In this document: piece after piece, positions 38,132 to 47,852 of the stretch
Numbering within the stretch: position 1 is the stretch's first letter
How the letters are laid out: each line of letters starts with the position of its first letter
From: Chloroflexota bacterium
GTDB taxonomy: Bacteria > Chloroflexota > Dehalococcoidia > UBA2979
DNA: 64,000 nucleotides
Direction: 5' to 3'
Assembly: GCA_016875635.1 (NCBI GenBank)
Contig: VGPD01000001.1
Span: forward strand, 45,641-109,640
The notes under the pieces: generated by a model
Told to the model about the DNA's origin: nothing
Seen by the model: the letters and a program-made list of their open reading frames with translations, nothing else
Database searches by the model: none
Program-made: the position numbers and the translations under genes

Positions 38132-40714
38132 ATGGTGAGTATTTTCCGGAAGATCCTGGGCGGGGGCGACTCCAACGACCGTGTCGTGAAGGACATGGGG
38201 CCGTTGATCGCGAGCATCAACTCGCTCGAGCCGGAGATGCAGGCGCTCGACAGCGCTGCGCTGGCCGCGAAGACCGGGGAGTTCCGCGCCCGCCTCGCCG
38301 CCGGTGAGACCCTCGACGACCTGCTGCCGGAGGCGTTCGCCGTCGCGCGCGAGGCGATCCACCGCACGATGGGCCAACGCCCGTACGACGTGCAGATGAT
38401 CGGGGCGATCACCCTGCACCGCGGCGAGATCGCTGAGATGAAGACCGGCGAGGGCAAGACCCTCGTCTCCATCATCGCGATCTACCTGAACGCCCTCGAC
38501 GGCGAGGGCATCCACGCGGTCACGGTGAACGACTACCTCGCCCGGCGCGACGCGCAGTGGTACACGCCGGCGCTCGACCTGCTCGGCATCACCGTGGGCG
38601 TCATCCAGAACCAGGGTGCGTACGTGTACTCGCGCGACGTGGTGAGCGAGCAGTCGACGTTCGAGCACCTCATCCCCGTGAACCGGGCCGAGGCGTACGC
38701 GACTGACGTCACGTACGGCACGAACAACGAGTTCGGGTTCGACTATCTGCGCGACAACATGGCGACCACCCTCGGCAACCGCGTCCAGCGCAGCCGTCAC
38801 TTCGCCGTGGTCGACGAGGCGGACTCCATCCTCATCGACGAGGCGCGGACGCCGCTGATCATCTCCGGCCCGGCGCAGGACGACACCAGCCTCTACCCGC
38901 GCTTCGCGAAGATCGTCCCGATGCTCCAGGAGGGCGTCCACTACAACGTGGAACTCCGTCACCGCGCCGTGAACCTCACCGAGGCGGGCGTGGAGATGCT
39001 GGAGAAGGCGCTCGGGATCGCCAACATCTACTCGCTGGAGAACTTCCGCCTCACCCGTTACATGGAGGCCGCCCTGAAGGCGCAGGTCCTCTACCAGCGC
39101 GACCACGACTACGTGGTGAAGGACGGCGAGGTCATCATCGTGGACGCCTTCACCGGGCGCCTGATGGAGGGCCGGCGCTGGTCGGACGGCCTCCACCAGG
39201 CGGTCGAGGCGAAGGAGGGCGTGAAGATCCAGCAGGAGACCGTGACGTACGCCACGATCACGATCCAGAACTACTTCCGTCTCTACGACAAACTCGCCGG
39301 CATGACCGGTACCGCCGTGACCGAGGCGGAAGAGCTCGACAAGATCTACAAGCTCGACGTTACGGTCATCCCACCGAACCGCCCGGTGGTCCGCGACGAC
39401 ATGCCGGACCTCGTCTACCGCACGCTGGGCGGCAAGTGGCAGGCCGTCGTCGAGGACATCGTCGGGCGGAACGCCGAGGGCCGCCCCGTCCTAGTCGGCA
39501 CCGTCGCGATCGAGACGTCCGAGATGCTCTCCGGGATGCTGAAGCGCCGCAGTATCGACCACGAGGTGCTGAACGCGAAGCAGCACCAGCGCGAGGCGCA
39601 GATTGTGGCGCGCGCGGGCGAACGTGGCGCGGTCACGATCGCCACGAACATGGCCGGCCGCGGCACCGACATCAAGCTGGGCGAAGGGGTCGCCGAGCGC
39701 GGCGGCCTCCACGTCATCGGCACAGAGCGCCACGAGTCGCGCCGGATCGACAACCAGCTGCGCGGCCGCGCCGGCCGCCAGGGCGACCCCGGCTCCACGC
39801 GCTTCTATGTCTCGTTCGAGGACGAGATCATGAAGCGGTTCGCGCCGGAGTGGCTGCCCGGCCTGATGGCCCGCATGGGCATGGACGACGAGACCCCGCT
39901 CGAGTCCAAGATGGTGACGAAGGCGATCGAGCAGGCCCAGCAGCGCGTCGAGTCCTACAACTTCGACACCCGCAAGCACGTGGTCGAGTACGACGACGTG
40001 ATGAACACGCACCGCGACGTCGTTTACAACGAGCGCGACAAGGTGCTCCGCGGCGAGTCGATGCGCGACACGGTCATGGACATGCTCGAGCAGGAGGTCG
40101 AGGAACTCGCCTCGATCTACCTCGGCCCGGACCCCGACCCGGAGGCGTTCCGCGCCGGCATCGACGCGCTCGCCGACCTGCAGCCGGACGAATTGCCGGT
40201 CGAGTCGATCACCAACGCCGCCGACGCCACCGATGCCGCGCTGGAGATCGTGGACGCGCGCTACCTCGCGCTCGAGGAGAGCGTGGGGGAAGAGACGCAG
40301 CGGCTCGTCGAGCGGCTCGTCATCCTGCGCACGATCGACACCCTCTGGGTGGAGCACCTGACGGCCGTGGAGGAGATGCGCCAGGGCATCGGGCTCCGCG
40401 CCTACGGACAGAGCGACCCGCTGGTCGCGTACAAGCGGGAAGCCCTGGATATGTGGGACCAGTTCCGGGAGCGGATCCGGCAGCACGTCGCCCGCCAGAT
40501 CCTCCACGCCCGTATCGCCCCCCAGGCCGCCGCCGAGGCGATGGCGCAGGAGCGCGCCCCTCAGCACGTCCAGCAGTCCGGCCCCGGCGACCCGGACGGC
40601 GCCGGCGACGCCCCGACCACCGTGACCGCCACCCGCGTCACGGCGAAGGTGGGACGGAACGACCCCTGCCCCTGCGGCAGCGGCAAAAAATACAAGCGCT
40701 GCCACGGTATGTAG
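38132..40714 (+). CDS. secA: Preprotein translocase subunit SecA
   Basis: [40 protein letters not shown]-terminal [22 protein letters not shown]. Confidence 0.99.
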   Translation: MVSIFRKILGGGDSNDRVVKDMGPLIASINSLEPEMQALDSAALAAKTGEFRARLAAGETLDDLLPEAFAVAREAIHRTMGQRPYDVQMIGAITLHRGEIAEMKTGEGKTLVSIIAIYLNALDGEGIHAVTVNDYLARRDAQWYTPALDLLGITVGVIQNQGAYVYSRDVVSEQSTFEHLIPVNRAEAYATDVTYGTNNEFGFDYLRDNMATTLGNRVQRSRHFAVVDEADSILIDEARTPLIISGPAQDDTSLYPRFAKIVPMLQEGVHYNVELRHRAVNLTEAGVEMLEKALGIANIYSLENFRLTRYMEAALKAQVLYQRDHDYVVKDGEVIIVDAFTGRLMEGRRWSDGLHQAVEAKEGVKIQQETVTYATITIQNYFRLYDKLAGMTGTAVTEAEELDKIYKLDVTVIPPNRPVVRDDMPDLVYRTLGGKWQAVVEDIVGRNAEGRPVLVGTVAIETSEMLSGMLKRRSIDHEVLNAKQHQREAQIVARAGERGAVTIATNMAGRGTDIKLGEGVAERGGLHVIGTERHESRRIDNQLRGRAGRQGDPGSTRFYVSFEDEIMKRFAPEWLPGLMARMGMDDETPLESKMVTKAIEQAQQRVESYNFDTRKHVVEYDDVMNTHRDVVYNERDKVLRGESMRDTVMDMLEQEVEELASIYLGPDPDPEAFRAGIDALADLQPDELPVESITNAADATDAALEIVDARYLALEESVGEETQRLVERLVILRTIDTLWVEHLTAVEEMRQGIGLRAYGQSDPLVAYKREALDMWDQFRERIRQHVARQILHARIAPQAAAEAMAQERAPQHVQQSGPGDPDGAGDAPTTVTATRVTAKVGRNDPCPCGSGKKYKRCHGM

Positions 40715-40729
40715 GTGACCCTCACCCCC

Positions 40730-40805
40730 AACCCCCTCCCCCTCCATGAGGAGGAGGGGGCTGCCGGAACCCCCTCCCCCTAACCCCTCCCCTCACGGGG
40801 AGGGG
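40730..40805. repeat. C-rich double-hairpin intergenic repeat with 14-bp direct repeat aaccccctccccct
   Basis: Direct repeats at 40730-40743 and 40768-40781; perfect hairpin cccctcccc-tcac-ggggagggg 40784-40805. Confidence 0.75.
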
Positions 40806-41064
40806 AGTTGGCTTCGCTCGAACGACGAACGCTCACCGCTTCATGCAGGCGGGGTAGCAGGGGGACCGCCTCCACCCCTGGGAGCTGCTTCGCCTTTCTG
40901 ACGGTCACCCGTTCCCTGGGAAGGGAGGCGGTGCAAGCGTCACGAGGCACAGAGTGCGCTACTATCCCGCGGGCACCTCGGAAGGGGTGTCTGCGGTAGG
41001 GGCGCGCGCGCACCAGACGGGCGACCGGCCATGGGCGCGACGCGATAGCAGTGGAGGAGGGGCA

Positions 41065-41535
41065 GTGCCAGAACTACCCGACCTGACGCCGGAGATGAAA
41101 GCGGCGGTCGGCAAGCCGGGAGCGCCGACGACCTACGAGGTGACCACCCTCGGCATCCGCACGTTCGCGCGGGCCGTCGGCTACAGGAACCCGATCTACT
41201 TCGACGCCGCGGCGGCGAAGGCGGCGGGGCACAAGGACCTGGTGGCCCCCCCGGGCTACTACGGCATGCCGGTGTACAACCCGAACGCCACGGCTGGCCC
41301 GCGCGCCGACTTCGACTCGCCGTTCACGCGCAACCTCAACGGCGGCACCGGGGTCTACCCGATAGAGCGCGTCTACGCCGGCGACGTCCTGGACGCCGTT
41401 ACAACCCTGGTCGAACTGAAGCTCGAACGCGGCCGGCTGGGCCAGATGCTCATTCGGACATCCGAGACGGTCTACACGCGCAAGTCAGACGGCAAGGTTG
41501 TCGCGAAGACCCGCGGCACCGGGCTGTCCTACTAG
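41065..41535 (+). CDS. MaoC-like dehydratase (hot-dog fold), N-terminal type
   Basis: TTYEVTTLGIRTFARAVGYRNPIYFDAAAAKAAGHKDLVAPPGYYG; GTG start after gtggaggagg. Confidence 0.82.
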   Translation: MPELPDLTPEMKAAVGKPGAPTTYEVTTLGIRTFARAVGYRNPIYFDAAAAKAAGHKDLVAPPGYYGMPVYNPNATAGPRADFDSPFTRNLNGGTGVYPIERVYAGDVLDAVTTLVELKLERGRLGQMLIRTSETVYTRKSDGKVVAKTRGTGLSY

Positions 41536-41555
41536 CGAAGCGCGAGGAGACGACG

Positions 41556-41978
41556 ATGGCACAGACATTCTGGGACGACGTGAAGGAAGGTCAGGAGATC
41601 TCCCTGACCGAACCGACCTCCAGCCAGCGCCTCGTGGTCTGGGCGGCCGCCTCGGGCGACTTCTACCAGATCCACTACGACGACAACTTCGCGAAGGGGA
41701 ACAACCTGCCGGACATCATTGTCCACGGGGCCCTGAAGGGGATGCTCGTCGGCCGTCTGCTGGACGAGTTCGCCGGCGACAAGGGCTCGATCGAGATGTG
41801 GGACGTGTCCTACCGCGGCATGGACAAGGCGCGGGAAGACATCACGATCTGGGGCAAGGTCACTAAGAAGTACCAGGAGGGCGGGAAGAACCTCGTCGAC
41901 CTGGACGTCGGGGTGCGCAAGGTCGACGGCTCGGAGACGACCCCCGGCCGCGCGACGGTGAGCCTGCCGAAGAAGTAA
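41556..41978 (+). CDS. MaoC-like dehydratase
   Basis: SQRLVVWAAASGDFYQIHYDDNFAKGNNLPDIIVHGALKGMLVGRLL. Confidence 0.85.
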   Translation: MAQTFWDDVKEGQEISLTEPTSSQRLVVWAAASGDFYQIHYDDNFAKGNNLPDIIVHGALKGMLVGRLLDEFAGDKGSIEMWDVSYRGMDKAREDITIWGKVTKKYQEGGKNLVDLDVGVRKVDGSETTPGRATVSLPKK

Positions 41979-42004
41979 CGCTCGCCTCGCTGTTTCGAAG
42001 CAAG

Positions 42005-42034
42005 AAGACGCCCGGCCGAGAGGCCGGGCGTCTT
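42005..42034 (+). terminator. 13-bp perfect hairpin after the MaoC pair
   Basis: aagacgcccggcc-gaga-ggccgggcgtctt then tgtgtg. Confidence 0.85.
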
Positions 42035-42147
42035 TGTGTGTGCGAAGGGGCGTCAGACGCCGGAACTCTCCGGGACAGCCGTACTCGTCCCCTCCGTCTC
42101 GCGCTAACCTCCACTGGCGCGGGAGGGCCGTATGAGACGTCTGGACA

Positions 42148-42861
42148 TCACCCCGAACACGGCAGCCGCTCCACCACAGACGAGAGTTCGGCTCGATCCA
42201 TGGGCGGGACCGCCAGCGGGAACACCTGGAATCGTAGATCCGGATGGCTCACCATGAACCTCAATACGCAATCAGGACGCAAGTAGTCGGCCATCACCAA
42301 CGACTCCTTTGGATTAACAGTCCCAGGCAGCGTCTTTTGAGACCCGATGATGAACAGTCGTGGCCGGCTCTGCGGCACGAAGAAGCGCGCATCGAGCACC
42401 ACTAAGTCGCAGACGTAGCCAAGTTCATTCAACTCTCGGATCGCGTCTTCGAGGTCTTGGCCCGCCTTTGAAGTCGCGAAACTCGGCACATTCTCCAGGA
42501 GCACGGCTTTTGGCCGCCGTCGCTTCATCTCACGGATGACACGCGCGAACTCCCAGAACATGCTCGACTGTTCACCATCAAACCCGGCTCGCTTGCCAGC
42601 CAAAGACAAGTCAGTGCATGGGAATGATGCAGTGGCAACGTCAATATCGGGGATAGAGCCCCCGCTCACGTCACGAACGTCGCCAAGCTGGAAGTCGCTG
42701 GCGTCGAAGTTGGCGGCATACAGCCTGTGCTTGAACGGCTCGATATCGTTGGCGAACACTACACGCCCACCGCAGGGCTCAAGCGCCTTCCGTACCAGCC
42801 CGGCACCAGCGAAGAACTCGGCAACCCGAAAGCCGTCTGGCTTCCCTAGCGTTGTAGTCAT
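42148..42861 (-). pseudogene. C-terminally truncated C5-cytosine DNA methyltransferase
   Basis: VAEFFAGAGLVRKAL, ASFPCTDLSLAGKRAGF, VLLENVPSF, QSRPRLFIIG present; target-recognition region and motifs IX/X absent. Confidence 0.75.
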
Positions 42862-42945
42862 CGGTTCCCCCAACCGAATCAAACTATAGAACATACGTCT
42901 TGTCAATTGAAATATGCGCTTGATCTGATTCGAGCGAATTCGCTT

Positions 42946-42993
42946 GCGCCGGTAACTCAGTGGATAAAGTATCAGTCTCCAAACTGACACTTA
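42946..42993 (+). other. Degenerate tRNA-like 5' half (D-arm plus anticodon stem)
   Basis: gcgccggtaactcagtggataaagtatcagtctccaaactgac; stem tcagt/actga with 6-nt loop; no T-arm. Confidence 0.55.
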
Positions 42994-43011
42994 CCGCCGA
43001 ACCATCCGACC

Positions 43012-44289
43012 TCACAGCGGCTCGTGGCACTCCATGCGCAGGATGTCGTCCAGCGACTCGCGGCGGGCGATGAGGGTGGCGCGGTCGCCTTCCCACGCGA
43101 CCTGTGCGGCGCGGCCCATCGAGACGTAGTTCGAGGACATCGCCGCGCCGTAGGCGCCGGCGTCGTGCAGGACGAGCAGGTCGCCGGGTTCGGGGCGACC
43201 GAGGGCGCGCGGGACGAGGAGTTCCTGGTCGTCGCGGGTGAAGACGTCGCCGCTCTCGCAGAGGGGGCCGGCCACCACCAGCGGCTCGGGTGTCCTTGAT
43301 GCCCCGCGGCCGACGATCGAGATCTCGTGGTAGGAGCCGTACATCGCGGGGCGGATGAGGTCGTTGAATCCGGCGTCCACCATGACGAAGCGGTGGCCGG
43401 GACCCTTCTCGTTGGTGCGCGTCTCCTTCACGTCATGGACGCGTGCGACGAGGACCGCCATCCCGGCGACGGGGTAGCGGCCCGGTTCGATCTCGATCGC
43501 GACGGGGTGGCCCGCCGCCTCCGACAGCGTCGAGGCGGCCTCCAGCATCAGCGTGCGGTAGCCGCCGAGGTCGTACCGCTCGCCCTCGATGCGGTAGGGG
43601 TGCGGGATGCCGCCGCCGAGGTTCACGGAGGTCACGTCCGGGAAGCGCTGGAGCAGATCGTCGAAGACGCCGACCAGCCGGCTCATGTTCCGGTCGAACT
43701 CGCCGATCTCGGGGCCGGTGCCGACGTGCGCGTGGAGGCCGACCACCGGGAACCCGGCGCTCTGCGCGAGGGCGGCGACGGCTTCGATCTCCTCGTACCA
43801 GATCCCGTGCTTCGAGGAGGGGCCGCCGGTGTCGCACGCCTCGACGTGGCCGTGGCCGAAGCCGGGGTTCACGCGGATCGCGATCGGGCCTCGATACCCG
43901 GCCTCGTGCAGTTCGCGGATCATCCCCGGTGAGCCGATGTTTGGCAGGATGCCGTGGCCGACGACGGCGTCCAGCGCGTTGTCGCGGAAGACGTCGGCGG
44001 TGAACATGATCACCGGCGGCTCGTGTCCGGCGGCGAAGCCCGCGCGCATCGCCCGTTCGACCTCGTTGCCGCTGACGGCGTCGATCCACAGCCCCGCCTC
44101 GCGCGCGGCGTCGAGGACGTAGCGCGACGAGTTCGCCTTCATCGCGTAACGGCCGTGCAGCGAGGCGCCCGCGGTGGCCGCGGCCACCTCGGCCATGCGC
44201 TCGCGCAGGATCGCGCCGTCGTACAGGTAGAACGGCGTCCCGACCTGCTGGGCGAGGGTTTCGAGGGGGTACTGGGTGAGGTCCATCAT
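43012..44289 (-). CDS. lysA: Diaminopimelate decarboxylase
   Basis: TPFYLYDGAILRERM; YAMKANSSRYVLDAAREAGLWIDAVSGNEV; LNLGGGIPHPY-like; GPLCESGDVFTRD. Confidence 0.92.
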   Translation of the reverse strand: MMDLTQYPLETLAQQVGTPFYLYDGAILRERMAEVAAATAGASLHGRYAMKANSSRYVLDAAREAGLWIDAVSGNEVERAMRAGFAAGHEPPVIMFTADVFRDNALDAVVGHGILPNIGSPGMIRELHEAGYRGPIAIRVNPGFGHGHVEACDTGGPSSKHGIWYEEIEAVAALAQSAGFPVVGLHAHVGTGPEIGEFDRNMSRLVGVFDDLLQRFPDVTSVNLGGGIPHPYRIEGERYDLGGYRTLMLEAASTLSEAAGHPVAIEIEPGRYPVAGMAVLVARVHDVKETRTNEKGPGHRFVMVDAGFNDLIRPAMYGSYHEISIVGRGASRTPEPLVVAGPLCESGDVFTRDDQELLVPRALGRPEPGDLLVLHDAGAYGAAMSSNYVSMGRAAQVAWEGDRATLIARRESLDDILRMECHEPL

Positions 44290-44363
44290 CGGGAAAATGT
44301 AGACGACAGCGGGCCGGGCCGCAGCGGACGCGTCAGTGCCGGGGCCAGCAGGGGCGGTTGCCG

Positions 44364-45698
44364 CTACAGCGCGCCCAGGTAGCGGTTGAGCTCGTAGGGC
44401 GTGACCTGGCTGCGGTACTCCGCCCACTCGATCCGCTTATTCGAGACGAGCGACTCGAAGACGTGGTCGCCCAGCGTCTCCCGCATGATCGACGAGCCCG
44501 AGAACTGCTGGATCGCGTCGCCGAGCGACAGCGGCAGCGAGCGCGAGCTGCGCGCCGCACGCTCCGCCTCGGTGAGGCCGGCACGCGCCGGGTCCGGCAG
44601 GGGCGCCTTCGACGCGATGCCGTCGAGGCCCGCCGCGAGGACGGCGGCGAACGCCAGGTACGGATTGCAGCCGGGGTCCGGCGAGCGGTACTCGACGCGC
44701 GTGGACACGGTGGCCTCGGGCCGGTGGGCGGGGACGCGCACGAGGTCGGCGTCGTTGGTGTGCGACCACGTCGCGTAGACGGGCGCCTCGAAGCCGGGCA
44801 CCAGCCGCTTGTACGAGTTCACCCACTGGTTCGTGACCAGCGTGATCTCCGGCGCGTGCTGGAGCAGCCCCGCCACGTAGTGCTTCGCGTCCGCGGAGAG
44901 CGTGTCCGGCGACTGCGGGTCGTGGAAGGCGTTCGACTCGCCGCGGAAGAGCGAGAGCTGGAGGTGCATCCCGCTGCCGTTCTGGTCCGCGATCGGCTTC
45001 GGCATGAAGGTCGCGTGGACACCGGCGCGCGCCGCGACTTCTTTCACGACAAGGCGGAAGGTCATCACCGCATCGGCCATCGTCAGCGCGTCGGTGTAGC
45101 GCAGGTCCATCTCGTGCTGGCTCGGGGCCACTTCGTGGTGGCTGAGGGCGACGCCGATGCCCAGCTCTTCCAGCATCAGCACGGTCTCGCGACGCAGGTC
45201 GGAGCCGCCGTCGAGCGGGGTGAGGTCGAAGTAGCCGCCCCGGTCCAGGGGCTCGGTCCCCCCGGCGTCCTTGAAATAGAAGTACTCCATCTCGGGGGAG
45301 ACATAGAACGTGTACCCCTGCTCGGCGGCGCGACGCAGTGTCCGCTTCAGCACGTAGCGGGGGTCGCCCTCGAACGGCTGGCCGTTCGTGCGGTAGATGT
45401 CGCAGAACATCCGAGCGACGGCGTTCGGCCGGGGACGCCACGGCAGCACCTGGAACGTGGCAGGGTCCGGCATTGCGATCATGTCGGCTTCGTCGCGGCG
45501 CGCGAAGCCTTCAATGGCCGCGCCGTCGAAGATGATGCCGTCCGTGAGCGCGTGCTCAAGCTCCTCGATGGTGATCGCGACCGACTTGAGCATCCCGAGG
45601 ATGTCGGTGAACCAGAGCCGGATGAACTTCACATCGTGGTCGCGGCACGCCTGGAGGACGTGCTGCACCGACCCCGCACCTGATTCACGTTCGAGCAT
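44364..45698 (-). CDS. glnA: Glutamine synthetase type I (first copy)
   Basis: SHHEVAPSQHEMDLRYTDALTMAD; HATFMPKPIADQNGSGMHLQLSL; NSYKRLVPGFEAPVY. Confidence 0.94.
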   Translation of the reverse strand: MLERESGAGSVQHVLQACRDHDVKFIRLWFTDILGMLKSVAITIEELEHALTDGIIFDGAAIEGFARRDEADMIAMPDPATFQVLPWRPRPNAVARMFCDIYRTNGQPFEGDPRYVLKRTLRRAAEQGYTFYVSPEMEYFYFKDAGGTEPLDRGGYFDLTPLDGGSDLRRETVLMLEELGIGVALSHHEVAPSQHEMDLRYTDALTMADAVMTFRLVVKEVAARAGVHATFMPKPIADQNGSGMHLQLSLFRGESNAFHDPQSPDTLSADAKHYVAGLLQHAPEITLVTNQWVNSYKRLVPGFEAPVYATWSHTNDADLVRVPAHRPEATVSTRVEYRSPDPGCNPYLAFAAVLAAGLDGIASKAPLPDPARAGLTEAERAARSSRSLPLSLGDAIQQFSGSSIMRETLGDHVFESLVSNKRIEWAEYRSQVTPYELNRYLGAL

Positions 45699-45721
45699 GC
45701 CTCGATCCTACCGTCTCACCT

Positions 45722-45737
45722 GTTTCCGGCATGTTTC
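45722..45737 (-). promoter_or_regulatory. GAAAC-ATGCCG-GAAAC motif upstream of glnA copy 1
   Basis: + strand gtttccggcatgtttc. Confidence 0.6.
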
Positions 45738-45755
45738 TGTCGCGGGGCAGGTCAC

Positions 45756-47171
45756 TTATCCGTTGAAGTAGAGCTCGTACTCGTACGGAGTCGGCCGGAG
45801 AGAGGCGGCTTTCGCCTCCTCGCGCTTCATCGCGATCCAGCGCGCCACCAGCTCTTCCGTGAAGACCGCCCCCTCGAAGAGGAACGCCTGGTCCTGGGCC
45901 AGCGCGTCCAGCGCCGCCTCCAGGCTTCCCGGCACCCGGGACACACGTGCTGCCTCTTCCGGCCTCAGCTCGTAGATGTTCCGGTCGATCGGGTCGCCCG
46001 GGTCGATCTGTTTGCGGATCCCGTCGATGCCGGCCATCAGCATCGCGGCGAACGCCAGGTACGGGTTGGCCGTCCCGTCCGGCGGCCGGAACTCGATGCG
46101 CGTGGTGGCCGCCGCCGAGGAGTAGGTCGGGATGCGGATCGCCGCCGAGCGGTTGCGGGCCGAGTACACCAGGTTCACCGGCGCCTCGAATCCCGGTACC
46201 AGCCGCTTGTACGAGTTCGTGGAGGGGGCGCAGAAGGCCAGTAGGGCCGGGGCGTGTGCGAGCAGCCCGCCGATGTACCACCGCGCCGTCTGCGAGAGTC
46301 CCGCGTACCCGTTCGCATCGTGGAAGAGCGGCTGACCGTCTTTCCAGAGCGACTGGTGCGTGTGCATGCCGCTGCCGTTGTCGCCGAACACCGGCTTCGG
46401 CATGAACGTGGCGGCCTTGCCGTGCGCGCGGCCAATGGTGCGGACGAGGTACTTGTACCACTGCGTCTCGTCCGCCTTCTTCCGCAGGCTCGCGTACTTC
46501 GTGGCGATCTCGCCCTGGCCTGGCGCCGCAACCTCGTGGTGGTGCACCTCCACCTCGACGCCCGTGCGTTCGAGGGCCTCGGCGATCGCCCAGCGCACAC
46601 CCGCCGTCTGATCGGCCGGTGGGACCGGGGAGTACCCCTCCTTTGTGGCGATCTTCGCGCCGAGGTTCGGGCGCTCGTCCTGCCCCGTGTTCCACGGTCC
46701 CTCGATCGAGTCGACGGTGTAGTAGGCCGTGTTGGCGCTCTGCTGGAAGCGCGCGTCGTCGAAGAGGAAGAACTCGAGCTCCGGACCGAAGTTCGCCGTG
46801 TCCGCGATCCCGGTCGAACGGAGGTGCAACTCCGCGAGCGCGGCGATGCGGCGCGGATCCCGAGCATACCGGTCCCCCGTCAGTGGCTCCACGACATCGC
46901 AGATCAGGGCGAGCGTCGGGACGGACTCTGAGGGGTCGACGACGGCGGTGTCCAGGTCGGGGACGAGGAGCATGTCCGACTCTTCGATGGCCTGGAACCC
47001 GCGAAGGCTGGAGCCGTCGAACCCGAACCCGTTGACCACGCTCTCTTCCGTCAGCCGGCCCGCCGGCACCGAGAAGTGGTGCCACCGACCCGGAAGGTCA
47101 GTCACACGAAGGTCGACGCGCGTCACACCATCCGCTGCCATCCGCTGGCGGATGTCGGCCAGATTCGCCAT
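45756..47171 (-). CDS. glnA: Glutamine synthetase type I (second copy)
   Basis: MANLADIRQRMAADGVTRVDLRVTDLPGRWHHFSV; VNGFGFDGSSLRGFQ; FMPKPVFGDNGSGMHTHQSLW; NIYELRPEE. Confidence 0.95.
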   Translation of the reverse strand: MANLADIRQRMAADGVTRVDLRVTDLPGRWHHFSVPAGRLTEESVVNGFGFDGSSLRGFQAIEESDMLLVPDLDTAVVDPSESVPTLALICDVVEPLTGDRYARDPRRIAALAELHLRSTGIADTANFGPELEFFLFDDARFQQSANTAYYTVDSIEGPWNTGQDERPNLGAKIATKEGYSPVPPADQTAGVRWAIAEALERTGVEVEVHHHEVAAPGQGEIATKYASLRKKADETQWYKYLVRTIGRAHGKAATFMPKPVFGDNGSGMHTHQSLWKDGQPLFHDANGYAGLSQTARWYIGGLLAHAPALLAFCAPSTNSYKRLVPGFEAPVNLVYSARNRSAAIRIPTYSSAAATTRIEFRPPDGTANPYLAFAAMLMAGIDGIRKQIDPGDPIDRNIYELRPEEAARVSRVPGSLEAALDALAQDQAFLFEGAVFTEELVARWIAMKREEAKAASLRPTPYEYELYFNG

Positions 47172-47286
47172 GGACTGCCTCACGAAGATCCTGCCGCTCG
47201 CTGGAGCGGCTCGCTCGCTTGTACCACGCGTGGCGGTTGAGAGATTAGGGCGGGCGGGGGAGCCCCGTGAATCCATGCCCGCTTTG

Positions 47287-47302
47287 GAAACATAAGGGAA
47301 AC
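47287..47302 (+). promoter_or_regulatory. GAAAC-ATAAGG-GAAAC motif between glnA copy 2 and the divergent regulator
   Basis: gaaacataagggaaac read directly. Confidence 0.6.
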
Positions 47303-47442
47303 GATCTCGATATCAAGGATTCACGGTGGTGACGCGGCTCCGAAACCGCCGATTCCCAGACTTCACCCTCAGTCGAGGGGCTCGCGTGACCCTCCGCCCA
47401 TCCGGCGGACGACGTGCGCCTACCCGTCAGGACGAGGAACAC

Positions 47443-47736
47443 ATGGTGATCCGGGCGGGGCATCTCACGATCGATCGAGACCGGTACCTGGTGACTGTCA
47501 ACGGCCGCCCGATCCGGCTCACGTACATGGAGTTCAACACGCTCCTGGTCATCGCCGAGCAGGCGTGGCGTGTCGTGACCTACGACCGGCTGGCCGAAGC
47601 GCTCTGGGGTTCGAGCGGCCCGGAAGCACGCCGTCGGCTCGCCGTCATCGTCTCCCGCGTCCGCTCGAAGCTCGGCGAGGCCTCGGATGCCATCGACACC
47701 GTCACGCGCGTCGGATATCGGCCGGCACCGGAGTAG
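47443..47736 (+). CDS. Stand-alone OmpR/PhoB-type winged-helix DNA-binding protein (no receiver)
   Basis: IRLTYMEFNTLLVIAEQAWRVVTYDRLAEALWG...ARRRLAVIVSRVRSKLGE...TVTRVGYR; an upstream start at 47326 is also possible. Confidence 0.8.
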   Translation: MVIRAGHLTIDRDRYLVTVNGRPIRLTYMEFNTLLVIAEQAWRVVTYDRLAEALWGSSGPEARRRLAVIVSRVRSKLGEASDAIDTVTRVGYRPAPE

Positions 47737-47771
47737 GTCGCGCACGCTGACCGTGCCCCTCGAAGAAGCAG

Positions 47772-47789
47772 CCCGATGTACCCGATGTA
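47772..47789 (+). repeat. Perfect 9-bp tandem direct repeat CCCGATGTA x2 upstream of the second regulator
   Basis: cccgatgtacccgatgta. Confidence 0.7.
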
Positions 47790-47852
47790 ACAGCCACGAG
47801 TCGGCCACGCTGCTGACTCGTACCCGGAACATCTCACCCATACACTCCAGCG

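Noticed and set aside
37427-39196. 589-aa minus ORF opposite prs/secA
   Set aside because: Shadow ORF opposite conserved genes
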